DNA from: Lachnospiraceae bacterium
Lineage (GTDB): Bacteria; Bacillota; Clostridia; Lachnospirales; Lachnospiraceae
Reading direction: 5' to 3'
Length of the DNA: 64,000 nt
Assembly (NCBI GenBank): GCA_021202335.1
Contig: JAJQDE010000041.1
Coordinates: 1 to 64,000 of the forward strand
The position numbers and the translations under genes were made by a program. Each line of letters starts with the position of its first letter. Within the stretch, counting starts at the first letter, position 1. The notes under the pieces were generated by a model, which saw only the letters and a list, made by a program, of their open reading frames with translations, was not told the origin of the DNA and ran no database searches. Shown piece by piece: positions 37,248 to 48,541 of this stretch.

Positions 37248-39014
37248 CTATATACCGTATTTCAATAAATAGCTCTGATAAAGCGCATGAAATTCACTCT
37301 CATCGGCTCTGTCAAGACTGTCCGTATACTCATGCGCGTATGTTTCACTCTCATAAAGCTGCAGCACTCCGATTGCCAGATTAGAGCAATGGTCGGCAAT
37401 TCTCTCATAATTATTCGTAATGTCGGAAAGCACCAAACCCATCTGAGCCGTGCATTTTCCCTTCCGCAGCCGCTTGGTATGACGCTTTTTCATCTCCCGC
37501 TGAAGCCGGTCAATCGCCTCCTCAAACGGCTCGATTTTCCTTGCGCCCTCCAAATCCTCTGATTCAAATATTTGCACAGATTCCCCCACAATGTCAAGCA
37601 CTGCCTGCGAAAATATTTTAAGCTCCCGCGTCGCCTTGCCTGAAAAGCGCTGCCCGGACTTATTCATGCTGCGCGCAAGCTCCGCAATATTCACCGCATG
37701 GTCCGAAATACGCTCCAGATCGCTGATACCGTGCAGCAACATATTTAATTTCCTCGTATCGTTCCCCGTCAGATTTTTTGCGGAAAGCTTCACTAGATAT
37801 CCGCCCACCTCATCCTCATAGCGGTCGATGAGCTTTTCCCTATGCTCAAGCTGCTTTATTGCCTGTTGGTCGTATTCAAACAGCGCGCCCATCGCCGCGT
37901 TTACGTTTTCCGCAGCCAAATCCGCCATCTTAAGCACGCACGAATTTGTCTGCTCCAGCGCAAAGGCAGGCGTCTGCAAAAAGCGTTCGTCAAGCTTTGC
38001 AAACACGGCGTTTTCCTTTTCCTGCGCATATTCCTCGCTGTCGGGCGCAAGCACCACAAACGACAGCCGTTCCAGCAGCCCTGCAAACGGCAGCAGCACA
38101 AGCGTCGCCGCCACGTTGAAGCCCGTGTGTATCAACGCAATGCCCGCCGCGTTCGCAGGCTGCCGCAGAAAGTCAAAATGTATCGCCGCATTTAAAATGT
38201 AAAAGACAAGCATAAAGACCGCAACGCCGATTACGTTAAACAAAAGATGCACCAGCGCGGCGCGCTTTGCGTTCCTGCCCGCCCCGATGCCTGACATCAT
38301 CGCCGTGACGCAGGTGCCGATGTTCTGTCCCAAAATAATGGGGAGCGCAGACGCGTAGGTCACTGTTCCCGATGCGCAAAGCGCCTGCAAAATGCCGACC
38401 GACGCGGACGAGGATTGGATGATTGCCGTCAGCGCCGCTCCTGCCGCCAGCCCTAAGACCGGGTTTGAAAACATGGTAAAAAGCCCCGTAAACGAGGGAT
38501 TTTGGCTTAACGGCTTCATCGCGTCCGACATCGTGTCCATTCCGAACATGAGAATCGCAAAGCCCACCAAAATGCCGCCGATATCCCGCTTTTTTGCGTT
38601 TTTAACAAACAGGATAAACACCACGCCGATGATTGCAAGCACCGGCGAAAATGAGGACGGCTTAATGAGCCTTACAAAAAAGCTGCTGCTCTCTATGCCC
38701 GTGAGGCTGAGCAGCCATGAAGTGATGGTCGTGCCGACGTTTGCGCCCATGATGACGCCGATTGCCTGAGAAAGCTTCATGATGCCTGAGTTTACAAAGC
38801 CTACCACCATCACGGTCGTCGCGGACGAGGATTGGATTACCGCCGTAACCCCCGCACCCAAAAGCACGGCCTTCCATCTGCTGTCCGTCATACTCTCCAG
38901 GACGCGCTCAAGCCTGCCGCCCGAAAGCTTTTCCAGCCCTTCGCTCAGCATGTGCATGCCGTATAAAAATAATGCCAATCCGCCTATCATCGTAAGTAAA
39001 TCAAAAAAATCCAT
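37248..39014 (-). CDS. Na/Pi cotransporter family protein with PhoU-like domain
   Basis: Duplicated VIQSSSATTVMVVGFVNSG / IIQSSSASVGILQAL motifs. Confidence 0.93.
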   Translation of the reverse strand: MDFFDLLTMIGGLALFLYGMHMLSEGLEKLSGGRLERVLESMTDSRWKAVLLGAGVTAVIQSSSATTVMVVGFVNSGIMKLSQAIGVIMGANVGTTITSWLLSLTGIESSSFFVRLIKPSSFSPVLAIIGVVFILFVKNAKKRDIGGILVGFAILMFGMDTMSDAMKPLSQNPSFTGLFTMFSNPVLGLAAGAALTAIIQSSSASVGILQALCASGTVTYASALPIILGQNIGTCVTAMMSGIGAGRNAKRAALVHLLFNVIGVAVFMLVFYILNAAIHFDFLRQPANAAGIALIHTGFNVAATLVLLPFAGLLERLSFVVLAPDSEEYAQEKENAVFAKLDERFLQTPAFALEQTNSCVLKMADLAAENVNAAMGALFEYDQQAIKQLEHREKLIDRYEDEVGGYLVKLSAKNLTGNDTRKLNMLLHGISDLERISDHAVNIAELARSMNKSGQRFSGKATRELKIFSQAVLDIVGESVQIFESEDLEGARKIEPFEEAIDRLQREMKKRHTKRLRKGKCTAQMGLVLSDITNNYERIADHCSNLAIGVLQLYESETYAHEYTDSLDRADESEFHALYQSYLLKYGI

Positions 39015-39122
39015 ACATTTTCCATTCCCGATTTTTATTTAAAATACACAAAAGTATCTTATAATACTCATTATTCCATGCATTTGTAAAATTTATATGC
39101 ATGGTTGTGTAAATTTCATGTA

Positions 39123-39157
39123 AAAAGAATGTGCCGGCAATGCCGGCACATTCTTTT
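39123..39157. terminator. Bidirectional terminator
   Basis: AAAAGAATGTGCCGG-caatg-CCGGCACATTCTTTT. Confidence 0.8.
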
Positions 39158-40304
39158 ATACGGTTTTTCTTTTTTCGACATACACGGGGAATGATTCAGT
39201 TCCTTTCAGCTCCTTATAAGCCGAAATAGTAACGTTCTTGTCCGTGATGGTATGCTCTACGGTCGCTCCGGTTTCGATAACCGTGTCCTGCATAAGCACA
39301 CAGTTCCTTACCTTCGCGCCCTTTCCAATCTTAACGCCCCTGAATAGAATACTGTTTTCTACCTCGCCCTCGATGACGCAGCCGTCCGCAGCCATCACAT
39401 TCCTGACATGGGAGCCTGCCGCATATCTTGTAGGATTGTCGTCACGTATCTTTGTGTAAATCGTGCCCGGTGAGAACAGCGCGCTGACGTTCTCCTCCTT
39501 GAGCAGCTTCATGTTTTCCTCAAAATAGCTCTTAATGTCAAGTATTCTTGCGAAATAGCCCGTGTGCTGATAAGCCCTCACGTCGAGCCTGTTAATCTGC
39601 GGAGAAACAATGTCGCGCTCAAAGTAAATCAAGCCGTTTACATATGCCTCGCGGATTTGATCCATGAGCATCTGCCGTTCCATCACATAAATATTCATGG
39701 AAACATTCTGCTCACCCTTTTCCTTCTCGTTTACCACAATCCGCTTCACCTTATCATCGTCGCCGATGTCAAGCGTATAATACAGGTCTTTCTTCGTAAC
39801 GTCAATGTCAAGCAGCGCCTTGGGAACCTCCTCCCTTGTGTCGGCGATGGTTATATCCGCCCCGCTGTCTATATGCTTCTGCAAGAATGCGCTGAAATCA
39901 AAGTTTACGGCGATATTCGTGTCCGCCATAATAACATATTTTTCCTTTTGGCGCTTGAGGTAATCCAAAATGCTTGCAATCGCCTCAACCCTGCCGTTAT
40001 AAACGTTTACGGACTTCTGAGCATAGGGGGGGATAATGTTCAGACCGCCGTTTTTGCGGGTTAAATCCCACTCGCGCCCTGCGCCGAGATGATCCATGAG
40101 TGAGTGATAATTTCTCTTCACAATCAGTGAAATATTGTCAATGCCACAATTTACCATGCTTGAAAGCATAAAGTCAACAAGCCTGTAACGGCTTGCAAAC
40201 GGTATGGACGCCATCAGACGCTCCGAAACAAGCTCAGGTACCAATGAATCATAGCTGTTGGGGAATAAAATACCCATTGCCGAATCTGCATTTGAATTTA
40301 CCAT
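39156..40304 (-). CDS. glgD: Glucose-1-phosphate adenylyltransferase subunit GlgD
   Basis: GlgC-like paralogue, co-transcribed with glgC. Confidence 0.9.
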   Translation of the reverse strand: MVNSNADSAMGILFPNSYDSLVPELVSERLMASIPFASRYRLVDFMLSSMVNCGIDNISLIVKRNYHSLMDHLGAGREWDLTRKNGGLNIIPPYAQKSVNVYNGRVEAIASILDYLKRQKEKYVIMADTNIAVNFDFSAFLQKHIDSGADITIADTREEVPKALLDIDVTKKDLYYTLDIGDDDKVKRIVVNEKEKGEQNVSMNIYVMERQMLMDQIREAYVNGLIYFERDIVSPQINRLDVRAYQHTGYFARILDIKSYFEENMKLLKEENVSALFSPGTIYTKIRDDNPTRYAAGSHVRNVMAADGCVIEGEVENSILFRGVKIGKGAKVRNCVLMQDTVIETGATVEHTITDKNVTISAYKELKGTESFPVYVEKRKTV

Positions 40305-41506
40305 ACCTTGTCACCTCCCTTAACGTCCTCTGATACCATTGCCTTTGGCCCGATAAAGGCTCCCTCGCCTACTACCACGCCTGACCCGACTGTCGCCACG
40401 CCCTTCTCATCGCCCTCGGGCATCGCGCCGACCTCCGCGTCCTTCTCAATCACGACATTTTCCGCCACAATACAGTGCTTTACCTTTGCGCCCGTTTTAA
40501 TGGTGCTTCCGCCCATGATAACAGCATCCTCAATCTCCGCGCCCTTCTCTACCTTCACGCCGGCAAAAAGAATCGAATGTTTTACGCTGCCCTCAACGCT
40601 GCACCCGTCCGTAATCATACTGTTCTCAAGCGTAGCGTCCTCGCCGATTATGTGGCCCGTCATACCGCTGTTGCGGCTGTAAATGCGCCAGTTGTCGTCA
40701 AAGATGTTAATACCGGAATTTTCGGGGTCGAGCACCTCCATATTTGCCTCCCACAGAGAGGAAATCGTTCCCACGTCCTTCCAATAACCGTCAAATCTGT
40801 ACGCATACATCTGTCTGCCATCTCTTAACAGGCTCGGAATGACGTTCTTTCCGAAATCGTTCTCCGAATCGGGGTCATTCTCGTCCTCAATCAGATACTT
40901 CTTTAAGATATCCCAATTGAATATGTAAATACCCATTGAAGCCAGGTTTGACTTCGGCTCCTTTGGCTTTTCCTGAAATTCCGTAATCTTGTCGTTATCG
41001 TCCGTCACCATAAGACCGAAGCGGCTTGCCTCGTCCCATGGAACCTCCATAACCGCCACGGAAAATTCCGCGCCCTTCTCCTTGTGGAATTTCAAAAAGT
41101 CACTGTAATCCTGCTTGCAGATCTGGTCGCCCGAAAGAATGATGACATATTTGGGATCGTATCTTTCGATGAAGTTAATGTTTTGGTAAATGGCGTTTGC
41201 CGTACCCTTGTACCAATCCGAGCCGCTTGCCTGCTGGTATGGCGGAAGCACATGCACGCCTCCGTGAAGCCTGTCCAAATCCCACGGCTGTCCGTTTCCG
41301 ATATACTCGTTGAGCACCAACGGCTGATACTGTGTAAGAATACCTACTGTATCAATACCCGAATTTACACAGTTTGACAATGGAAAATCAATAATTCTGT
41401 ATTTCCCTCCAAAGGGAACCGCAGGCTTTGCCAGCTTCTGCGTGAGTGTATACAGACGTGAGCCCTGCCCGCCGGCGAGCAGCATTGCAATCATTTCTTT
41501 TGCCAT
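40298..41506 (-). CDS. glgC: Glucose-1-phosphate adenylyltransferase GlgC
   Basis: [44 protein letters not shown]. Confidence 0.96.
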   Translation of the reverse strand: MAKEMIAMLLAGGQGSRLYTLTQKLAKPAVPFGGKYRIIDFPLSNCVNSGIDTVGILTQYQPLVLNEYIGNGQPWDLDRLHGGVHVLPPYQQASGSDWYKGTANAIYQNINFIERYDPKYVIILSGDQICKQDYSDFLKFHKEKGAEFSVAVMEVPWDEASRFGLMVTDDNDKITEFQEKPKEPKSNLASMGIYIFNWDILKKYLIEDENDPDSENDFGKNVIPSLLRDGRQMYAYRFDGYWKDVGTISSLWEANMEVLDPENSGINIFDDNWRIYSRNSGMTGHIIGEDATLENSMITDGCSVEGSVKHSILFAGVKVEKGAEIEDAVIMGGSTIKTGAKVKHCIVAENVVIEKDAEVGAMPEGDEKGVATVGSGVVVGEGAFIGPKAMVSEDVKGGDKVW

Positions 41507-41657
41507 ATGTTCTGCCTCCTCCTTTAATTCAATAAAATGGATTTATTGAAATTATACTATAAACCCCAAAAAAATGATAGCCTTTTGTGCATTTTTGTTA
41601 AAAATTTCCTGTCTGTGCAAAATAAAGAACATAATAAAGAATGTGCCGTGGAGCTTT

Positions 41658-41725
41658 TTATCGTATAGGACGAACTGTCCTATACGATAAATTACGGCTG
41701 CCCTAACTGTACGCTAAGGCAGCCG
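41658..41725. terminator. Two consecutive perfect hairpins
   Basis: TTATCGTATAGGAC-gaact-GTCCTATACGATAA and CGGCTGCC...GGCAGCCG. Confidence 0.75.
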
Positions 41726-41755
41726 GTAATTATTATTATTCCGTTTGTCCGTTTT

Positions 41756-44047
41756 TTATGACACTCTGTTGTAGTTAATCAGGCAGCCCTTCAGAATAAT
41801 CTGTCTTTCCTCGTCCGTAAGCTCGCCCAGGGTCATTTCAAATTCCGTCTTTTTGTCCTTTCCGACAACATACGCCTTTATCACATCCTGCTTCTCCTCA
41901 ACAGCCCTTCTGATGCCCGGAATATAAATGTAATCTAGATTTTTAAACGGCAGCTCTCCCTCCCTGATAAGGAACGGCAGCATTCCCCAGTTGATAAGGT
42001 TTGAGCGATAACGCTTCGTCGCATATTCATTCGCGATGTTTGCCCAGCCGCCAAGCACCTTCTGACAGCTTGCCGCCTGCTCCCTTGCCGAGCCGTCACC
42101 CGGTTTTACCGCAAAAATCGTGCTTCCGATGCCGGTATTGCTTCTGTCCGCATCGGGCGTGATGGTTTTCATCATTTTCCACGCCTCATCAAGCTCGGGA
42201 AGCGTCTGAACAGGGCAGGCATTCTCCTCGCGCGCCTTTTCGGCAGTCTGAATTTCCTTTGCCAGCCCTACATAAGCGGGATCCTTTCTCGAGAGTGTAA
42301 ACTCCGCAAGCCCCAAAGGATTTGAACGGTACGATGATGTTTCTCCCGATGGAATCAGCTCGTCCGTCGTCGTGACCGGGTCATGTATCTCGGAAACAAC
42401 CTTCAGCATCAGATTTTCCGTGAGCGCAACCATTGCGGGCCAATCCTTGATATTCGGGCCGAATTTGATTTCCACCGACTCGTCAGCCACGCCCTTTGAA
42501 TCAAACACACGGTTCTCATAAATCCTGCTGTCAAAGAAATAGCGGTACTTTGTAAAGTTTCCGTCAAACTCCGTGGCAGGAGTAAGATAGCCCTTGTTTG
42601 CCGCAGTTGCCGCAATCGAGCGCGCATCCATAAGCGCCACCGACGCAATCTGCCCGCTTTGCAGCTTCGAGCCCTCGCGGTTCGGGAAGTTCCTTGTGGA
42701 ATGTCTGATAGAGAAGGCATTGTTTGCGGGAGTATCGCCTGCGCCAAAGCAGGGTCCGCAGAATGCGGTCTTTAATACCGCACCCGTCTGCATCAGCTTA
42801 GCCGCGCAGCCGTTCTTTATCAGCTCCATGTATATAGGCATTGACGCCGGATATATGCTCAGGGTAAACTCATCGGGGCCTATGCTTGCGTTGTCAAGAA
42901 TGTCCGCCGCCGCGCAGATGTTTTCAAAACCGCCGCCCGCACATCCGGCGATAATCCCCTGCTCCACATACAGCTTTCCGTTTCTGACCTTATCCTTGAG
43001 CTTAAAGTCAACCGCGCCGTCAAGGCTTACAAGCGCCTTTTTCTCGCAGTCGTCGAGGATATCCGAAAGATTTGCGTTTAACTCCTCTATTGTATAGGTA
43101 TTGCTCGGGTGGAAGGGCATCGCTATCATCGGCTTGATTTTGCTCAGATTTACCTTGATCACACCGTCATAGTAAGCTGTTTCCCCGGGATTTAACTCGG
43201 CAAAATCCCCGCTCCTGCCGTGGATTTCATAAAATTCCTTAATTTCATCGTCGGTTCTCCATATAGAAGAAAGGCAGGTCGTTTCCGTGGTCATGACGTC
43301 TATGCCTATTCTGAAATCCGCCGACAGGGACGAAACGCCGGGACCCACAAACTCCATTACCTTGTTTTTCACATAACCGTTCTTAAATACCGCGCCGATA
43401 ATCGCAAGCGCAACGTCCTGCGGTCCGACTCCCTTTGCGGGGGCTCCTTCCATATATACGGCAACCACGCCGGGCATATTGAGATCATAGGTCTGATTTA
43501 AAAGCTGCTTCACAAGCTCCGGACCGCCCTCGCCCATCGCCATCGTTCCGAGCGCGCCATATCGTGTATGTGAGTCCGAGCCGAGTATCATTCTTCCGCC
43601 GCCCGCAAGCATTTCGCGCGCAAACTGGTGAATGACCGCCTGATGAGGGGGAACGTAAATTCCGCCGTATTTCTTCGCGCATGTAAGTCCAAACATATGG
43701 TCGTCCTCATTAATTGTGCCGCCGACCGCACACAGTGAGTTATGGCAGTTTGTCAGCACATAAGGAACAGGGAATTTCGTAAGTCCCGACGCGCGCGCCG
43801 TCTGGATAATTCCCACAAAGGTGATATCATGGGAGGTCAGCTTGTCAAACTTAATCTTAAGCTTATCCATGTTATCGGAGGTATTGTGCTTTTCGAGAAT
43901 CCCGTAAGCTATGGTATTTTTCTTTGCCTTGGCCTTATCGGCGTCCTTTCCGGTCTTTGCCTTCACCGCCGCTGCCGCGTCCGCGTCGTCAGCGATAAGC
44001 TCCGTACCGTTTAACAGATATGCGCCTGTTTCAAATAATTGTATCAT
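41756..44047 (-). CDS. Aconitase-family hydratase
   Basis: [50 protein letters not shown]. Confidence 0.88.
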   Translation of the reverse strand: MIQLFETGAYLLNGTELIADDADAAAAVKAKTGKDADKAKAKKNTIAYGILEKHNTSDNMDKLKIKFDKLTSHDITFVGIIQTARASGLTKFPVPYVLTNCHNSLCAVGGTINEDDHMFGLTCAKKYGGIYVPPHQAVIHQFAREMLAGGGRMILGSDSHTRYGALGTMAMGEGGPELVKQLLNQTYDLNMPGVVAVYMEGAPAKGVGPQDVALAIIGAVFKNGYVKNKVMEFVGPGVSSLSADFRIGIDVMTTETTCLSSIWRTDDEIKEFYEIHGRSGDFAELNPGETAYYDGVIKVNLSKIKPMIAMPFHPSNTYTIEELNANLSDILDDCEKKALVSLDGAVDFKLKDKVRNGKLYVEQGIIAGCAGGGFENICAAADILDNASIGPDEFTLSIYPASMPIYMELIKNGCAAKLMQTGAVLKTAFCGPCFGAGDTPANNAFSIRHSTRNFPNREGSKLQSGQIASVALMDARSIAATAANKGYLTPATEFDGNFTKYRYFFDSRIYENRVFDSKGVADESVEIKFGPNIKDWPAMVALTENLMLKVVSEIHDPVTTTDELIPSGETSSYRSNPLGLAEFTLSRKDPAYVGLAKEIQTAEKAREENACPVQTLPELDEAWKMMKTITPDADRSNTGIGSTIFAVKPGDGSAREQAASCQKVLGGWANIANEYATKRYRSNLINWGMLPFLIREGELPFKNLDYIYIPGIRRAVEEKQDVIKAYVVGKDKKTEFEMTLGELTDEERQIILKGCLINYNRVS

Positions 44048-44186
44048 TATATCACACCTGACCTTCCTGAATATTTTTGTGTTTTTTGAAAAAGGCGCAA
44101 GCTTTTTGCAGCGTGCGCCCTTGTACTATATTTATGTTAATTCTTTATCCGATATCTGTCAAGTTTTTTTGGATTTTTGCCAATTA

Positions 44187-45047
44187 TCAAAAGCACTTTT
44201 TCAAAAGTCTTAAGCGGACTCTGTCACGATGCTCAGGCTTTACAAGATAATACACAAAGCTCTCCAAAACCTTATAGCGGTTAAAGCCCCGCCCGTCCAA
44301 TTTAAAATTCCTCAAGCCCGCGTCATAATATCTTCCCATGATGTCATCCGCAGTAATAAAGGAGCGGTTTTCCATTATCTGATAAAATTCCCGGTTGATA
44401 TTTGCGCATTTTTCAAATTTCAGCTCGGAAAATTCAAGCTGGCATTTTCCCACTGCCTTATAATGGTCCCTGCGCCTCGGGCAATCGTCCGCGCAATAGT
44501 GGTTTGCAATCAGCTCAAGCTTTTCCCGATGAGGCATTTGAAACAGCTCCTGCGTATTGTTCATGGCGGAATCCAAAACCACATAGCGGTAATCCTTCTC
44601 AAGCTCGCCTCTTACGGCGTCCATATCATTCAGGCATTTTGTGGTGGAGGATATGAGCGCATAGCCCGGATACATTTTGCGGATAAAGTCCTCCAAAAGC
44701 GGGGAGTTCACAATCACTTCATTTTTTCCGTTATCTCCAAGCTCCATGCACTGATTGCAGTAGGTGTCCGGCAGATGCACCTTCTGCAGCAGCGGATTGG
44801 TAAATGTATAGCGGACCGCGATACCGCGCTTATTGTATTCCTCAATCGCATATTCCATTTCCTGCCTGGTCGCGCTCCCCAAAATCACTCTGCCTCCGTT
44901 CCAAATGCTTCCCGGAAAGCAGCCGTATGCGGCGCCAATCCTGATATTGTCAAAAAACAACCCCGGCTCATCCCCCATCATATCCGCCAGGGTTGTAATC
45001 AGACGAAAATTCTCATAGAAGCCCGGAAGAAAAAAGTTAATTTTCAT
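44187..45047 (-). CDS. Conserved hypothetical with Cys motifs (U32-peptidase/radical-SAM-associated-like, uncertain)
   Basis: YCNQCMELG..., YCADDCPRRRDHY. Confidence 0.5.
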   Translation of the reverse strand: MKINFFLPGFYENFRLITTLADMMGDEPGLFFDNIRIGAAYGCFPGSIWNGGRVILGSATRQEMEYAIEEYNKRGIAVRYTFTNPLLQKVHLPDTYCNQCMELGDNGKNEVIVNSPLLEDFIRKMYPGYALISSTTKCLNDMDAVRGELEKDYRYVVLDSAMNNTQELFQMPHREKLELIANHYCADDCPRRRDHYKAVGKCQLEFSELKFEKCANINREFYQIMENRSFITADDIMGRYYDAGLRNFKLDGRGFNRYKVLESFVYYLVKPEHRDRVRLRLLKKCF

Positions 45048-45477
45048 CGCTGCCGGACTGCGCTCCCTGAGTGCCGATCGCCTTGCGCTCCACCGTCGTC
45101 ACGCCGTTCTCAACGGTCGTGGTCTGAAGGTATGTGACTCCGTTAATCGTGACAACCTCCGTGGTGGTTTCGTCCTCGCTTTCAGAGCTGTCGCCGCTTC
45201 CGCCCGCAGCCGACGCAGTGCCCGACTCCTCAGCGGAGGTTCCCGCTTCCGAATATGTCGCGGAACCGTCCGACTCTGACTTTGCAGCCTCAAACACCTT
45301 TGCAAAATCATTATAGTTTTCGCAGGGAAGCGCTTCATCCGCACTGCCGATGGTGGATATGTAGCTGTCCTGCGCCTTTGTGCTCTCCGAAGATGTGTCT
45401 GTGGAAGAGGTTCCCTTTACTGCCGCAGAGGAAAGCACTCCGTTATAGCTTAAATACTCATCAATTTTTAATGACAT
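45037..45477 (-). CDS. Ser/Thr/Asp-rich hypothetical protein
   Basis: MSLKIDEYLSYNGVLSSAAVK...; low-complexity middle. Confidence 0.55.
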   Translation of the reverse strand: MSLKIDEYLSYNGVLSSAAVKGTSSTDTSSESTKAQDSYISTIGSADEALPCENYNDFAKVFEAAKSESDGSATYSEAGTSAEESGTASAAGGSGDSSESEDETTTEVVTINGVTYLQTTTVENGVTTVERKAIGTQGAQSGSDEN

Positions 45478-45495
45478 AAATACCACCTTTCTTTT

Positions 45496-45643
45496 GCTTG
45501 TTTTTTCCTTGCTCAGGTCTTTCACTCGAAAGCCCGCGCTTACGCGCTCTCTGTTATGCATAACACTGTTATGCATAACGCTTTCTCGTTAATGTCGCGG
45601 AAAAAACAAATGCCGCTTCGCGTCGCTTGTTTTTTCCTTGCTC
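45496..45643. repeat. 148-bp hairpin-rich element bounded by 19-bp direct repeats
   Basis: GCTTGTTTTTTCCTTGCTC at 45496 and 45625; GTTATGCATAAC palindromes at 45553 and 45568. Confidence 0.8.
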
Positions 45644-45704
45644 CATTACATTATATATCGAATTTTATCCCCAAAACATAATATCGTTCACAGAGTTTTC
45701 ACAT

Positions 45705-46565
45705 TCACTGCTGCACAAAGTCAGAGAGCGGCCGGAAGGTATACCCCATCTCCTCCCATTTCGTCAGCAGCTCATCCAAAATCTCCCCGTTTGTCTTTGA
45801 TGTGTTATGCAGCAGCACAATCGCGCCGGGGTGGATACGTCCGAGCAGCTTTTCCATCGCCTCATCCCGGCTTGGCTGGTCGTCCTGATTCCAGTCCACA
45901 TACGCCAAGCTCCAGAAAAATGTGGAATACCCCAGCTCCTTTGCCATTTCCAGATTGGCGGCGCTGTACTTTCCCTGCGGCGGACGATAGTACATCGAAA
46001 GCTCCGTACCCGTAACCTCCTTAAATTTGTCCGCCACGCTGTCCGTTTCCTCCTGAAAGCTGCTCAAATCGGCAATCTTTGACATGTCATAGTGATGATA
46101 TGTATGGTTTCCTACAGTATGCCCCTCCTCCACCATGCGCTTTACCATGTCAGGCGCGGACTCCAAAAAATGCCCTACCACAAAAAAAGTCGCCGGAGCA
46201 TTGTGCTTTTTGAGCGCGTCCAAAATCGGCTCCGTGTTGCCATTCTCATAGCCGCAGTCAAAGGTCAGGTAAATAACCTTTTCATCCCCCTCCGCCATGT
46301 AATACGCGTTGTACTGCTTCAGCTGTTCGACCGTCGCGTTGCCGGTCGGCTTTTCTCCGGACTGCCCAAAGCCAAGCCCCCAGTTTTCAGTCACGCCCCG
46401 AATCTCCACACCGGACGACTGACCCGGCGTGGCTGCGCTTTCCTCGCGGAAGCGCGCCACCTCTCTGCCCAGAAAAAACATGGAGCACAAAAAGACTGCC
46501 GTAATAATCGCCCTGGCATGCCGCCGCAGCTTACCTGCAATATCCTTCACATAAATTGTTTTCAT
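45705..46565 (-). CDS. Polysaccharide deacetylase (PdaA-like)
   Basis: VIYLTFDCGYENGNTEPILDALKKHNAPATFFVVGHF, NHTYHH. Confidence 0.92.
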   Translation of the reverse strand: MKTIYVKDIAGKLRRHARAIITAVFLCSMFFLGREVARFREESAATPGQSSGVEIRGVTENWGLGFGQSGEKPTGNATVEQLKQYNAYYMAEGDEKVIYLTFDCGYENGNTEPILDALKKHNAPATFFVVGHFLESAPDMVKRMVEEGHTVGNHTYHHYDMSKIADLSSFQEETDSVADKFKEVTGTELSMYYRPPQGKYSAANLEMAKELGYSTFFWSLAYVDWNQDDQPSRDEAMEKLLGRIHPGAIVLLHNTSKTNGEILDELLTKWEEMGYTFRPLSDFVQQ

Positions 46566-46623
46566 ATCCGTTTTCCCCCACTTCTTCCTTATAGGATATG
46601 TGGGGGGAATGGAAGATATTCAA

Positions 46624-47691
46624 TTATCTGCAGGCTCTTATGGCTCTGACGGTTTTTGCCAGACCCTCTTTCATATGGATTTGCGCCGCCCAGCCAAGCT
46701 TTTCCATCGAAGCGCTGTCCAGCAGCGCCTTTGTTGCCTTAGAATATCCCGCGCTCTCAACCTTATCCGGCAGCTCAAAAATAATCCTTGTCCCCGCAAG
46801 CTCCGCCAGCATCTGCGCCAAATCTCTCAATGATATGTCTGAGGCCTTATCCGCCACATTATACGCATGGCTGCTTTCTCCCAAAAGCATCGCATAAAGC
46901 ACACCCATCGCGGCATCTGTCACATATGTATAGGAATATAGCTGTTTTCCCTCACTCTTTAACACAATATCCTCTTGATTTACCGCCTTGTGGATAAACT
47001 GCGATATCGCCTTAGTGTCTGTATCAAGCAGCGTCGGTCCATATACCCGCGAAAGGCGCGGAATGACAAAGTCAATTCCGTATGCGCTCTTATAAGCATT
47101 GCACAGGGTTTCTCCCAGCCGCTTGCTCTCGGGATATCCGGCACGCATCGTATTGCAGTCCAAAAATCCCAAATAGCCCTCATCAAACTTATCCACGTCC
47201 CCACGGTTTTCCCCGTAAATCTCCACTGAGGAGATAAACACAAACCGTTCACAGCCGCACCGCCGCGCCAAATCCAAAAGATTTTTCGTCCCCTCGACAT
47301 TGGTCGTAATCGTCCCTATCGGATCCGTTGCATATGCCTTGGGGTGAGTATTGCTGGCTGCATGAATGATGTAATCCGCATGCTCTATCTCATCACCAAA
47401 CGCTTCGCAGACGTCATGGACAATATATTCAAAATGCTTTTCATCTTCAAAACAGTCACAAAACCTTGCCTTTGCTACGGCTGCATTTCTGCCGACCGCT
47501 ATAACCCTGATATCATCTCCATAATTGACATTGCGATACATGAGTATGTCGATAATCACGGAAGCAATCATTCCTGCCGCGCCGCTGATAACAATTGTTT
47601 TTCCCTTGAGCTTATCCCACGCAGGCAGCATATCCGATGCACAGGTCTGAATATCCGCAATGTATTCCTGATGCCTTAAAATATTTCCCAT
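46624..47691 (-). CDS. NAD-dependent epimerase/dehydratase
   Basis: VISGAAGMIAS, SSVEIYG, YPESK. Confidence 0.9.
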   Translation of the reverse strand: MGNILRHQEYIADIQTCASDMLPAWDKLKGKTIVISGAAGMIASVIIDILMYRNVNYGDDIRVIAVGRNAAVAKARFCDCFEDEKHFEYIVHDVCEAFGDEIEHADYIIHAASNTHPKAYATDPIGTITTNVEGTKNLLDLARRCGCERFVFISSVEIYGENRGDVDKFDEGYLGFLDCNTMRAGYPESKRLGETLCNAYKSAYGIDFVIPRLSRVYGPTLLDTDTKAISQFIHKAVNQEDIVLKSEGKQLYSYTYVTDAAMGVLYAMLLGESSHAYNVADKASDISLRDLAQMLAELAGTRIIFELPDKVESAGYSKATKALLDSASMEKLGWAAQIHMKEGLAKTVRAIRACR

Positions 47692-47708
47692 AGCAATCCC
47701 CCGTCCGG

Positions 47709-48422
47709 CTATTTAGACTTTAACCATTTATCTCTTTTCGTAGAGTATAACGCCTTAAAAATATCAATATCCTCAACCGTTGTTATCTTAATATTTTTAT
47801 TGGAGCCCAGCGAAAAATGAAGCTCCTCTCCCAAATCCAGCATAAGCGTATTTGTATATACCGCGTTCGTAATCCCTCTGCGCAGCGCCTCTTTATGCGC
47901 CCAAAGAGCCTTCCCGAAGCGGTACGCCTGCGGCGTCTGTACCCTCATAATATCATTCCTGTCGATGCCGTCATTGCCCCGCTCGCCGTCCTCAGTGCGC
48001 ATAATTGTTTCCTGACACCTGACCGCCGACAGCCCTGAGCCGTACTCTTTTGCCTTATCGATGCAGTCCGTTATGATTTCCGCCGATATCATCGGTCTGA
48101 CTGCATCATGAATGAGAACTATGTCGTCATCGCTGCAATGCCTCTCTAACTCAAGCAATGCCTTTCGAGCTGAAGCTTGCCCGTTCTCGCCGCCTTCAAT
48201 TATCCATTTAAGCTTGGTAATCCCGTATTCCCCGGCATATCCCCAAAGCACATCATGCCAGCCGTCAATGCACGAAACGATAATCGCCTCAATATCCGGG
48301 TGGCTCTGAAATGCCTCCAGCGTATAAATGATAATCGGCTTTTCGTAAACAGATATAAATTGCTTCGGTATTGACTGCTCTGTTCTGCTGCCGCTTCCTC
48401 CCGCCAAAATTAACGCTACATT
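47709..48422 (-). CDS. IspD/TarI-like cytidylyltransferase, copy 1
   Basis: VNVALILAGGSGSRTEQSIPKQF, VLIHDAVRPM; start near 48422. Confidence 0.88.
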   Translation of the reverse strand, partial: NVALILAGGSGSRTEQSIPKQFISVYEKPIIIYTLEAFQSHPDIEAIIVSCIDGWHDVLWGYAGEYGITKLKWIIEGGENGQASARKALLELERHCSDDDIVLIHDAVRPMISAEIITDCIDKAKEYGSGLSAVRCQETIMRTEDGERGNDGIDRNDIMRVQTPQAYRFGKALWAHKEALRRGITNAVYTNTLMLDLGEELHFSLGSNKNIKITTVEDIDIFKALYSTKRDKWLKSK

Positions 48423-48541
48423 CACCTTTTCCTCATTTCCGCGAACTTTGGTCCGCTGATGCTTCTTTGCGTATAAGGCAATGTTTGTGCAGACCAAGTG
48501 CAGTCACAAACTTGCCGAGTAAAAAACTTCTTATAAAACCG

